Translations under genes and position numbers: made by a program
Notes under the pieces: generated by a model
Told to the model about the DNA's origin: nothing
Database searches by the model: none
The model's input: only the letters and a program-made list of their open reading frames with translations
NCBI RefSeq assembly: GCF_025567385.1
Contig: NZ_JAOQJU010000004.1
Location: 62,001 to 126,000, forward strand
Source: Claveliimonas acetigenes
Lineage (GTDB): Bacteria; Bacillota; Clostridia; Lachnospirales; Lachnospiraceae
Length of the DNA: 64,000 nt
Direction: 5' to 3'
Part shown: one piece after another, positions 7,727 to 15,531 of the stretch
How the letters are laid out: each line of letters begins with the position of its first letter
Numbering within the stretch: the first letter of the stretch is position 1

Positions 7727-8755
7727 TTGGAGAAGAGAAAGTTAGCATCCGTACAGTATGTACATCATATCACACCCATTGAAGGTGCAGATAAGATTGA
7801 GTGTGTACATGTCCTGGGATGGCAGTGTGTAGCCAACAAGGGGCAGTTTCAGGTGGGAGACCGTTGCGTATATATAGAAGTGGATTCATTTCTTCCTGTA
7901 TGTGAGGAATTTGAGTTTCTAAGAAGCAGCAGTTTTAAAAAGTCAGAGATTCTTGGAGAAGGTTTCCGTTTAAAGACATTGAAGTTCAGAGGACAGATTT
8001 CACAGGGATTGGTCCAACCTTTATCGATTCTTCCGGAAGGTAAATATGAAATCGGAGCGGACGTGACAGAAGCTCTGGGTATTCGAAAATGGGAGATTGA
8101 GGAGAGAGTTACCAGCAGTGGTACGGTAATCGGAGATTTCCCTTATGGTATTACAAAGACAGATGAGCTTAGAGTTCAGTCTTATCCAGACTTAATCAGT
8201 GAGTTCAAGGAAATACCTGCTTACTATATCAGTACGAAGATGGATGGAACCAGCGTGACAATGTACTGGAAGGATGGTAAGTTTGGCGTCTGTGGACGAA
8301 ACTATGAATATGAAGATAACGATAAGTGTGCCATGTGGAAATATGCCCATGAGCATAAGATTGAAGAGCGTTTAAAAGAGAATAACATTCCTGATGTGGC
8401 AATTCAGGGCGAGTTCTGCGGAGCAGGGATTCAGAAAAACAGATTGAAGCTTGTAAAACCGGAATGGTATGTCTTCACGATAGTCAATATGGAGACCGGA
8501 CGTAGATATTCGCTTCAGCAGATGCAGGAACTTTGTGAGAAGGTCGGCCTTAAGATGGTACCTGTCGAAGAACAGGGAGAAGAATTTCCTTATAGTTCTG
8601 TTGAGAAACTGCTTGAAAGAGCAAAAGGAAAGTATGATTCCGGGATGAATAAGGAAGGGATTGTTATCAGACCAGTGGAGCCTGTTTATTCAAGAACAAT
8701 AGAAGGACCATTGTCCATGAAAGTTCTGAATAATGATTATTTGCTGAAGGAGTGA
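7727..8755 (+). CDS. ATP-dependent RNA ligase, DRB0094/DraRnl family
   Basis: Encodes 342 residues. The N-terminal OB-like domain (about 1-120) is the hallmark of DRB0094-type ligases. The nucleotidyltransferase core follows, with motif I at TKMDGTS (nucleophile Lys171), a GEFCG motif near 226 and the C-terminal KEGIVIR motif. These enzymes adenylate themselves and seal 3'-OH/5'-phosphate breaks in RNA. The start is a TTG at 7727 preceded by GGAAGGTG; no closer ATG fits. With KptA upstream it forms a plausible RNA-repair pair: sealing and removal of a residual 2'-phosphate. Joint action is inference. Confidence 0.88.
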   Translation: MEKRKLASVQYVHHITPIEGADKIECVHVLGWQCVANKGQFQVGDRCVYIEVDSFLPVCEEFEFLRSSSFKKSEILGEGFRLKTLKFRGQISQGLVQPLSILPEGKYEIGADVTEALGIRKWEIEERVTSSGTVIGDFPYGITKTDELRVQSYPDLISEFKEIPAYYISTKMDGTSVTMYWKDGKFGVCGRNYEYEDNDKCAMWKYAHEHKIEERLKENNIPDVAIQGEFCGAGIQKNRLKLVKPEWYVFTIVNMETGRRYSLQQMQELCEKVGLKMVPVEEQGEEFPYSSVEKLLERAKGKYDSGMNKEGIVIRPVEPVYSRTIEGPLSMKVLNNDYLLKE

Positions 8756-8809
8756 CAGGGATGACAAGAGGAATTATGTGAAAGATGGCGCAGGTTCAGG
8801 AGAAACCAG

Positions 8810-9481
8810 ATGTTTAAGAAGAGAAGAAAAGAGGATCTTGAGGAAGGACATACAAATAATATATGGAACAGGCGCGATTTTGTAATGTGCGGCTTGGGAG
8901 AAAAAAGCAGAGTGTTGGCAATTGTTAAGCATATCAGAAAGTGTATGAAGTGGAGTAAGCAGAGAGTTGTCAGAGGATATGCAGATTCGGATATCTGGAA
9001 TATGTATGGTTATCTACAGGTATTATTGCCGGACATGCTGGAATATCTGAAAAATCATCGTTGCGGTTCTCCTGGTTATTTTGGAGAGAACTATACAAAT
9101 GAGGATGGGATTCTTGTAAATGATACTTGCCATGAGGTCTGGGATAAGATACTGGATCGTATGATTTTTCTTTGGAGAGAAACAGATGAAGAAACATGCT
9201 CTAAAAAAAATCCATACGAAGAGGAGTATATGAAAGCTCTCGATGAATTCACAGATAAATATGGAATATTTGGAGAAAAACTTCAGACACCGGAAGAACT
9301 GGAAGCCAATCGAAAACGTGGAGGCGGTGGCACTGTTCATTTTATGCATGAGCTGCCAGAATACAAAGAGATATCGGAAAAAAACATGGAAGAAGAAAAG
9401 AAGTTGGAACAGTACAGAATCGACTGTAAAGACGAGGTTATGGATTTGATGAAAGAACACTTCTTTGCCTTGTGGGATTAA
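8810..9481 (+). CDS. Phage-type hypothetical protein (DxW...W-ILDRMI pattern)
   Basis: Encodes 223 residues. The middle, YADSDIWNMYGYLQVLLPDM followed by EVWDKILDRMIFLW, matches a pattern I know from phage and ICE proteins of unknown function: an aromatic-rich helix, a Gly/Pro loop, then W-x2-IL-x-RM. No catalytic residues or membrane segments are visible. The tail is charged and likely helical. It sits 55 nt after the RNA ligase on the same strand and may share its transcript. Confidence 0.6.
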   Translation: MFKKRRKEDLEEGHTNNIWNRRDFVMCGLGEKSRVLAIVKHIRKCMKWSKQRVVRGYADSDIWNMYGYLQVLLPDMLEYLKNHRCGSPGYFGENYTNEDGILVNDTCHEVWDKILDRMIFLWRETDEETCSKKNPYEEEYMKALDEFTDKYGIFGEKLQTPEELEANRKRGGGGTVHFMHELPEYKEISEKNMEEEKKLEQYRIDCKDEVMDLMKEHFFALWD

Positions 9482-9592
9482 AACGAATGAATTTTCCTGG
9501 AGAAGTGGTAAGAAACTTCTGAGATTGGCTTGCGATTTACCAGCGGATAAAGTAAACTAAAACTAAGAAAGTATAGGGAATATATGTTGAAG

Positions 9593-9632
9593 CAATTGCT
9601 TGCTGAGAATGGGGAGTGAGCAATTGTTTTTT
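9593..9632 (+). terminator. Terminator after phage-type gene
   Basis: CAATTGCT (9593-9600) pairs with AGCAATTG (9619-9626), followed by TTTTTT. A 19-codon ORF at 9641-9700 (MEERRRFREKLKEALKKVV) just after it is probably the tail of a lost gene. Confidence 0.75.
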
Positions 9633-9717
9633 CAACTATTATGGAAGAACGCCGCCGGTTCCGTGAAAAGCTGAAAGAGGCTCTGAAAAAAGTGGTGTGA
9701 ATCAGGAAGGAGAGTGT

Positions 9718-10149
9718 ATGAAGTACAGACCTGAATATGATCCAAAGGTAATTGGGAAAAATTTAAAACGGCTGAGAGAAGCGAAGAATCTGTCTGTGAA
9801 TGAGGTAAGAGAGTACTTGCGTCTCAGCAAACAGGCAGTTTATAATTATGAAAGTGGTAAGCGATATCCGCAGTCAGATACCATGTTTGCGTTAATGGAA
9901 CTGTATGAAGCAGATCTGCATGACATTATAGATGAACACGTGGAAGTCTCTGCGATCATGGACATGCCATGTAATGCATTGGAAGAATCTGAACAAACGA
10001 TTTGTAAGGAAGCAAGTTGTGATGTATTAGAGAATACGGAGCCTGAGGCAGTACAGGGAATCGAGATGGTGGTTACGAATGTAATCTCGATTGAAGAGCG
10101 CAGGAAAAAATATGCGGAGTTGTTAGGCAAATACTATAAAGCTGGGTAA
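9718..10149 (+). CDS. XRE-family regulator
   Basis: Encodes 143 residues. Residues about 8-65 form a lambda-repressor-like helix-turn-helix (IGKNLKRLREAKNLSVNEVR, then LSKQAVYNYESGKRYPQ). The acidic C-terminal half has no recognised domain. AAGGAGAG supports the ATG at 9718 over the in-frame GTG at 9697. It probably regulates local element genes; its target is unknown. Confidence 0.8.
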   Translation: MKYRPEYDPKVIGKNLKRLREAKNLSVNEVREYLRLSKQAVYNYESGKRYPQSDTMFALMELYEADLHDIIDEHVEVSAIMDMPCNALEESEQTICKEASCDVLENTEPEAVQGIEMVVTNVISIEERRKKYAELLGKYYKAG

Positions 10150-10165
10150 AGGTGGACAGCCATAA

Positions 10166-10252
10166 GCTTATGGATATGAGTGTGAGGCTGATGATCTGTA
10201 TGCCTATAGCAAAACGCTCGCGGATCAGGGGAAAGGGGTTGCAAATGAATAA
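10166..10252 (+). pseudogene. Gene tail remnant before methyltransferase
   Basis: A frame without a start codon reads AYGYECEADDLYAYSKTLAD, then QGKGVANE and a stop at 10250-10252, overlapping the start of the methyltransferase gene. It looks like the C-terminus of a degraded gene. The upstream end is a stop codon at 10163-10165. Confidence 0.3.
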
Positions 10253-10850
10253 AAAAATATGGGATTTATATGCACCAATATATGAACGGGCAATGCGTTC
10301 AGATCGTAAAATTTATCAGACAATGTATGACAGGATTCCAAAAGTTATTCAAGAAAAAGATGTGCTGGAAATCGCTACCGGTCCCGGATTGCTGGCAAAG
10401 CATGTGGCATATGCTGCAAATAAAATGATTGCCACGGATTATTCCGAAGGAATGATTGCGGAAGCCAGAAAAGGAAAATACCCTGCTAATCTGACATTTG
10501 AAGTTGCAGATGCTACAGACCTGCCGTTTGATGATAGTTCCTTTGATGTGGTTCTGATTGCCAATGCACTTCATGTTATGTCGGATCCGGAAAAGGCGCT
10601 CATGGAAATAAAACGGGTATTGAAGGATAAAGGAATACTGATTGCGCCTAATTTTGTAAATCATAAAGGTGGGTTTATAAGCCGCATATGGTCGGGCATA
10701 CTGAAAATAGCAGGAATAGGTTTTGAACATCAGTGGAAGGAAGAGGAATACAGGCAATTTCTTGAAAAAAACGGATGGAAAGTAAAAAACTGGAAATTAA
10801 TGCAGGCGCGTATCCCTATTGTCTATGTTGAATGTGTAAGAGAACGGTAG
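10245..10850 (+). CDS. Class I SAM-dependent methyltransferase
   Basis: Encodes 201 residues. Motif I is VLEIATGPGLLAKHV, followed by the acidic motif TDYSEGMI and motif IV (FDVVLIANALHVM), a Methyltransf_11-type fold. The substrate cannot be read; small-molecule methylation is typical of this family. The ATG at 10245 follows GAAAGGGG. The longer frame from 10152 runs through remnant sequence and is rejected. Confidence 0.85.
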   Translation: MNKKIWDLYAPIYERAMRSDRKIYQTMYDRIPKVIQEKDVLEIATGPGLLAKHVAYAANKMIATDYSEGMIAEARKGKYPANLTFEVADATDLPFDDSSFDVVLIANALHVMSDPEKALMEIKRVLKDKGILIAPNFVNHKGGFISRIWSGILKIAGIGFEHQWKEEEYRQFLEKNGWKVKNWKLMQARIPIVYVECVRER

Positions 10851-10868
10851 ATTCCGGTGTTATGTGGG

Positions 10869-10891
10869 GCCGCAGCCTTCTAAGCTGCGGC
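10869..10891. terminator. GC-rich hairpin between convergent genes
   Basis: GCCGCAG (10869-10875) pairs with CTGCGGC (10885-10891) between the convergent methyltransferase and flavin reductase genes. A T-rich stretch follows only loosely on the + strand, so termination is plausible but not certain. Confidence 0.55.
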
Positions 10892-10905
10892 ACCACTAAG
10901 TTTCA

Positions 10906-11478
10906 TTATTTTTTCATCAGTTCGACACCGGCATTCCAGGCAGTTGCAACTTTCTCTCCGGTGGAGTAGTAACCATTCTGGAATTGATCAAACATGAGTG
11001 CCTGAAGTTTTGTCGGATCGACCTTTCCATTTTCAGAGAGTACGTTTTCTTCTGCTTTAACATTTACAATCTTTCCAACGATTGCGGATACATACTCGGT
11101 TTCCAGAAATTCCAGCAGTTCGCATTCCATAACAACAGGAAATTCCTCAATAATCGGAGCGTTTACTTTATCACTCTTTACGGCATGGTAACCGGTACGT
11201 TCAAATTTGTCATTAATTTTATTTCCGGAAGCGATGCCAAAGAAATCTGCAACATCTACATGTGCTTCATCAGCCAAAGCGACAGTAAAAGCTTTGCTTT
11301 CCTGAATATTCAACCAGGTCTTCTTGCCTTCGCCGATAAACAGAATGATTTTATCCATATCGCAAATCTGACCCCAAGCTACATTCATTACATTTACTTT
11401 TTCGTTTGCGTCATATGCGGCTACCATCAGAACCGGCATTGGATAGACAGCCGGAATGACACCAATATCTTTCTTCAT
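10906..11478 (-). CDS. Flavin reductase-like FMN-binding protein
   Basis: Encodes 190 residues with the split-barrel fold of flavin reductase/flavoredoxin proteins: PAVYPMPVLMVAAYDANEKV, then NVMNVAWGQICDMDKI and the TVALADEAHVDVADFFG block. Such proteins bind FMN and reduce flavins or pass electrons in anaerobes; the physiological partner is unknown. AAGGAGG precedes the start on the minus strand. It is a single gene facing away from the ATPase gene at 11557. Confidence 0.85.
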   Translation of the reverse strand: MKKDIGVIPAVYPMPVLMVAAYDANEKVNVMNVAWGQICDMDKIILFIGEGKKTWLNIQESKAFTVALADEAHVDVADFFGIASGNKINDKFERTGYHAVKSDKVNAPIIEEFPVVMECELLEFLETEYVSAIVGKIVNVKAEENVLSENGKVDPTKLQALMFDQFQNGYYSTGEKVATAWNAGVELMKK

Positions 11479-11556
11479 ATTGTAGATACCTCCTTATAAT
11501 GATTTGATTGTATTTCTTTATGAATCTACTTATAATTATATTAATATCGGGAAAGG

Positions 11557-12390
11557 ATGGCAAGTTTTTCAGTGATATATTTGAGTAGTTTTAAGCTAAG
11601 TAAAGAGAGAATAAATAACCCCAATATATATCCGTATAATGTATTTCATGGGAAAGATGTGGAGCCATTTGTCTTTTCGCCAGTTACAGTGCTATATGGG
11701 AATAACGGATCCGGGAAATCTACTATTCTAAATATCATAGCGAACAAGCTTATGTTAAAAGGCAAGGAGTATGCAACCAGCAATTCTTTCGGGAGTGTAG
11801 ATTACTGTGGCAGATTTTCATCGGAATGCAGGTTTAGTTTCGGAGATGATGAGTCTGGGAATACAATTAGAAAACTTCCGGAGAATAGCAGGTTTATTAA
11901 GAGCGAGGATATTTTATACGAGATCAAAAAAATTCAGCAAAGACAGATTCTGGCTGATGGCATGGAATATGATTATATGAAAAATGGACATTCGCACAAA
12001 GAGGCAGCAGATTATTTCCGGACGAAAGAAGGAATGCAGCAGATTGAATATATAGAATTTGCGCAGGAAAAATATTCAAATGGGGAAACAGCGATGCAAT
12101 TCTTTGAGGACTATCTGCTACCGGATGCATTATATCTGCTGGATGAACCGGAGGTATCGCTGTCACCGGCAAATCAGGTATTACTGGCAAAAGAGATTAA
12201 TAAGCTGGCGAGACTGCTTTCGTGTCAGTTTATTATTGCGACACATTCGCCGTTTATGCTTGGAACACTGGATTCTAAAATATATAATATAGATACGGAA
12301 GATTATAGTATTTGTGAATGGTACGATCTTGAAAACGTGAGATATTTTTATGATTTTTTTAAGAAGCATGAAAGTGAATTTGAAAGATGA
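11557..12390 (+). CDS. AAA/ABC-type ATPase, RecF-like
   Basis: Encodes 277 residues. Walker A is LYGNNGSGKST (about 47-57). Walker B is LYLLDEPEVSLSP near 195, followed by the H-loop FIIATHSPFML. This is the AAA_21/SMC-like ATPase fold found in overcoming-lysogenisation-type and many accessory ATPases. The ATG at 11557 lies directly after GGAAAGG; a GTG at 11572 is an alternative start. No nuclease partner is adjacent, so a defence role cannot be claimed. The next gene carries a possible RNase domain. Confidence 0.75.
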   Translation: MASFSVIYLSSFKLSKERINNPNIYPYNVFHGKDVEPFVFSPVTVLYGNNGSGKSTILNIIANKLMLKGKEYATSNSFGSVDYCGRFSSECRFSFGDDESGNTIRKLPENSRFIKSEDILYEIKKIQQRQILADGMEYDYMKNGHSHKEAADYFRTKEGMQQIEYIEFAQEKYSNGETAMQFFEDYLLPDALYLLDEPEVSLSPANQVLLAKEINKLARLLSCQFIIATHSPFMLGTLDSKIYNIDTEDYSICEWYDLENVRYFYDFFKKHESEFER

Positions 12391-12411
12391 TATAGTATAA
12401 GATACGGGATT

Positions 12412-12960
12412 TTGGAGGGGTACGATGGAAATATAAAGAACAGGAATATAAATATCATAACGGATTTGAAGGGAAATAAGATTGTCCTGATTAATGATAT
12501 TATTTTTAAAGGAAAGAAAGCAATCAACTGGAATGATGTAAAGGTTTACCTGGAATCCTATGTAAGAGAGTTTTATGAAATTGCTGATACAAAGGATATT
12601 GTGTATATCGGGAAAGACTTGCCGGATGAATATACAGGTTCCAGATATACTTATTCGCTGAAGGGTGCGAATGCAAAAGCAAAGGCGAATGCTTCCCAAG
12701 GGATACCGGAAATGTTGGAAATAGCAGTTGGTAAACAATTTCGGGAAAACTCCGGAGAGAAACATTTGAGAAATGCGGCAAATGGATGGTACAGGTATGA
12801 TTCCCGTTTTGCGCTTCCTGTTTATGATGAATCGGGAGAGGTGGAGCGGTATAATATTTTTCATGCGTCTATGCTGATACGCCACGCGAATGATGGAAAA
12901 ATGTATTTATATGATGTTTTAGACATAAAAAAAGAAACGAGCAACCCGTTCAAATCATAA
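12412..12960 (+). CDS. PBECR-like nuclease-domain protein, probably a fragment
   Basis: Encodes 182 residues in a frame opened by TTG at 12412. The body (DIVYIGKDLPDEYTGS, then GIPEMLEIAVGKQF and GWYRYDSRFALPV) resembles domains at the C-termini of large phage/ICE polyvalent proteins, in the Barnase-EndoU-ColicinE5/D-RelE-like (PBECR) class of predicted RNases. The better Shine-Dalgarno (GGAGGGG) points to an ATG at 12424 that stops after three codons, so the gene may be the cut-off end of a larger protein. RNase activity is inference. Confidence 0.5.
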   Translation: MEGYDGNIKNRNINIITDLKGNKIVLINDIIFKGKKAINWNDVKVYLESYVREFYEIADTKDIVYIGKDLPDEYTGSRYTYSLKGANAKAKANASQGIPEMLEIAVGKQFRENSGEKHLRNAANGWYRYDSRFALPVYDESGEVERYNIFHASMLIRHANDGKMYLYDVLDIKKETSNPFKS

Positions 12961-13177
12961 AATTCTACTTGGCAAAAACCCATTTCCTAAGACCCACTAT
13001 AGAATATGATTGGGCATCTGTCAAGCAATATTTTGAATCCAGCATTGAAACTGTAACAGTTCAGCCCGCGTCATTCGCAAAACGCATCTGCGATGCTTCT
13101 CCGCTGCTATGCAGCTATTTTTGCTCATAAAATGGCGCTCCACTCATAAGTCAAACAGTAGGAATCAGAGATATATC
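12961..13177. other. Non-coding scar sequence
   Basis: No gene is visible. The stretch reads like decayed mobile DNA between the PBECR-like gene and a terminator. Confidence 0.4.
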
Positions 13178-13227
13178 AAAAGAGTGAAGATACCGCGATG
13201 GAAAAGTATCTTCACTCTTTTCTTTTA
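13178..13227. terminator. Long bidirectional terminator hairpin
   Basis: AAAGAGTGAAGATAC (from 13178) pairs with GTATCTTCACTCTTT (13206-13220), followed by TCTTTT. Arms rich in A and T at the ends fit both directions; it lies at the 3' end of the minus-strand HxlR remnant. Confidence 0.8.
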
Positions 13228-13448
13228 CAACATGTTTTTATAAGCATTTCCCCACTCAACCATGGAATCAAGAATTGGTTTCAAAGACTTTCCTAAATCA
13301 CTTAATGCATATTCTACTCTTGGCGGAACTTCCGGATAGACCGTTCTTGTAATCAAACCATCGTTTTCCATAGAGCGAAGGCTGTCAGTGAGAACCTTCT
13401 GGCTGATGCCTTCTAAATCCCTTTTGAGTTCGTTGAAACGCCAGGGGC
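13225..13448 (-). pseudogene. HxlR-family regulator, C-terminal fragment
   Basis: Reading the minus strand gives RPWRFNELKRDLEGISQKVL, then TDSLRSMENDGLITR and VPPRVEYALSDLGKSLKPIL, ending NML-stop at 13225. This is the winged-helix core and end of an HxlR regulator. The N-terminal part, including the usual metal or thiol-sensing Cys, is gone and is replaced at about 13449 by the start of an unrelated gene in another frame. Confidence 0.75.
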
Positions 13449-13561
13449 GTTGTAAAAGATTCCTTTTTTATATCATCTACAATTACTTCCTTCAGCTCTA
13501 CGGTTTCACTTTCCCGGAAAAGTATAATACCATCTCCCTTGCTTTCATTCGCTGGACACAT
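13449..13561 (-). pseudogene. AlbA_2/Schlafen-type ATP-binding protein, 5' fragment
   Basis: The minus-strand frame reads ILFRESETVELKEVIVDDIK, the typical N-terminus of AlbA_2 (AAA_4) domain proteins. It breaks off where 'KEIIAFAN' would follow and runs into the HxlR remnant out of frame. The whole 13225-13561 interval is therefore a junction of two gene fragments left by a deletion. Confidence 0.6.
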
Positions 13562-13716
13562 TATGCCCACAAATACAGATAAGTATTACACCTAAATCAG
13601 TGCTGTTTTCCAAGTTACAGAATGAGAACATATCAATTCTACTCATTATTCTAGCCAGCGTTTGATACGATTGACACGATAAATGATATCATAGAAGTGT
13701 AATTGAATCTGTTGTC

Positions 13717-14583
13717 TTATAATTGTTCCAATACCGCTCCAATGTCTGCATCGATGCAGATGGAGCGCTCTGCGATTTTTGATGGTGCATAAGCTTCCCC
13801 ATAATTGATACAGGCATAGACAGCCTTCGGGTTCTGCGCAGTCATCTGCCAGAATGGATATTTAATAATCCCGGGGGTGTTTATACCAACGCCAAGCTCC
13901 AAGAATAATACGTTAAGTCCTTTATGCCTGCGGAGAAAGTCAGAATATCTTTCACTTGCACGGTACCAGCCGTCATCCTGAACAAAGGTATTATCAGCTC
14001 TTAAATTCATTGTCATTGGTTTTCCACAGACGGGGCAATAGGGAATTAGCCTGGCAGGTATCTTCCGATTGGTCTGTTGTTTTACCATATCACGGATAAC
14101 TGTCTCGTTATCATAGGTGGCATTATGGCAAGGCTTGCTGCATTGAAACAAACCGTAATCACCCTGCGTATAAAACAATCTGTGCTTATCAAACCCTGCT
14201 TTCTGGAATTGGTGGTCAACATTGGTTGTAAGCACAAAATAATCTTTGTCTTTTACAAGTTCAAACAGTTTTTTATATGTTCCATTATCCCTGTCTCGAT
14301 AGCGATTGATAAAAATATATCTCGACCAATACGCCCAATGTTCTTCAAGGCTTTCAAAAGGATAAAATCCACCGGAGTACATATCACGGAAACCGTATTT
14401 TTGGGTGAAATCCGAAAAATTGTCCTCGAAGCGTTTTCCTGTATATGTGAAGCCTGCTGAGGTGGATAATCCTGCGCCTGCTCCGATAATTACCGCTTCT
14501 GCATTTTGCAAAAGTTCTTTTGTCCGGTTGATATTATCCAAGTATTCTTTTGTAGATGTCGTAATCTTCCTGTTTGAAAACAT
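13717..14583 (-). CDS. SirTM-type sirtuin (macrodomain-linked)
   Basis: Encodes 288 residues with a full sirtuin core: IIGAGAGLSTSAG (NAD-binding), LTTNVDHQF, a zinc site (CSKPC and CPVCGKPM) and LGVGINTPGII. The linkage to a macrodomain gene and the divergent loop places it with class M sirtuins (SirTM), which act as protein ADP-ribosyltransferases in Staphylococcus and Streptococcus, there on a lipoylated GcvH-like protein. No gcvH-like or lplA-like gene lies in this window, so the target is unknown. AGGGTGG precedes the start; it overlaps the macrodomain gene by 50 nt. Confidence 0.88.
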   Translation of the reverse strand: MFSNRKITTSTKEYLDNINRTKELLQNAEAVIIGAGAGLSTSAGFTYTGKRFEDNFSDFTQKYGFRDMYSGGFYPFESLEEHWAYWSRYIFINRYRDRDNGTYKKLFELVKDKDYFVLTTNVDHQFQKAGFDKHRLFYTQGDYGLFQCSKPCHNATYDNETVIRDMVKQQTNRKIPARLIPYCPVCGKPMTMNLRADNTFVQDDGWYRASERYSDFLRRHKGLNVLFLELGVGINTPGIIKYPFWQMTAQNPKAVYACINYGEAYAPSKIAERSICIDADIGAVLEQL

Positions 14584-15313
14584 TAAATACCACCCTTTCT
14601 ATCTGTGTGTCTGTCTGTAAAAATTCTGTAACTGTCTGTACGGCAATTTCTGCCGCTTTTTTCTGTGGAAAATGAAACTCTCCTGTGGAGATACAGCAAA
14701 AGGCAATACTTTTCAGCCCCTTGTCAGAAGCAAGTTGTAAACATGACCGATAGCAGTCTGCAAGCTGCCTTCGATGTGTTTCCGTAAGAAGACCGGACAC
14801 AATCGGCCCGACGGTATGAAGCACATAGCGGCATGGAAGATTATAGGCAGGGGTTATTTTTGCCCCGCCTGTCGGCTCGTCATAGCCCTGTTCGTTCATA
14901 ATTTTATCGCAAGCTAAACGAAGCTGTATGCCGCTGACGCTGTGAATGATATTATCCACGCAGGAATGGCAGGGGATGAAACAGCCCCTTAAAGCGCTGT
15001 TCGCGGCATTTACGATTGCATCAATTTTTAGCGTGGTAATATCGCCGCGCCATAATACCAGACGGCTATTCAAAGGAGAAACCGGCAATAAAGCGCTATC
15101 TGTAATTCCTTTTTCTGCTACTTCTTCACTTAAATATTCATTCTGAAGCGCAAGAAAGCTGTCACTTATCGGACGGGGGGAACGAATATTCATCAGACTC
15201 CTAAGAAGCCTTTTTTGTTCATTTTCATTTGTGGGTATCTGCATTTCTCTGTACTGCGGCAGTTCTGTAAGCAATTCTTTAATCAAAATTTCCCGCTTTT
15301 CTTTATGTGTCAT
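14534..15313 (-). CDS. Zn-macrodomain protein-ADP-ribose hydrolase
   Basis: Encodes 259 residues. A helical N-terminal extension (about 1-85) precedes the macrodomain: LVLWRGDITTLKIDAIVNAA, NSALRGC, a Cys/His loop (CFIPCHSCVD) matching the zinc-macro subclass, GGAKITPAYNLP and FCCISTGEFHFP. It should remove ADP-ribose placed by the downstream SirTM, giving a reversible modification pair. It is the first gene of the two-gene minus-strand operon. GGAGGG lies upstream of the start. Confidence 0.9.
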   Translation of the reverse strand: MTHKEKREILIKELLTELPQYREMQIPTNENEQKRLLRSLMNIRSPRPISDSFLALQNEYLSEEVAEKGITDSALLPVSPLNSRLVLWRGDITTLKIDAIVNAANSALRGCFIPCHSCVDNIIHSVSGIQLRLACDKIMNEQGYDEPTGGAKITPAYNLPCRYVLHTVGPIVSGLLTETHRRQLADCYRSCLQLASDKGLKSIAFCCISTGEFHFPQKKAAEIAVQTVTEFLQTDTQIERVVFNVFKQEDYDIYKRILG

Positions 15314-15531
15314 TTCTATCCCTCCTGAATATTATGCCATCATTGTATCGCTGACGGTGTCAACTGTAAAGTACGTACAATATTGTGCCGTAGTTACCGC
15401 AAGGAAACCATAGTGAAGAAATATACGATGGCTTTAGAGACGAAAGGAGAGGTATAAGAACACTTTCAGAAGTTGTTTTTTACTTATAAATAGGGTAAGA
15501 TAATAAGTAAGAAAGCAAGGGGGATGCGGGA

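Noticed and set aside
10984..11499. 171-codon plus-strand ORF
   Set aside because: It is antisense to the flavin reductase gene, which has clear family motifs and a good ribosome binding site.
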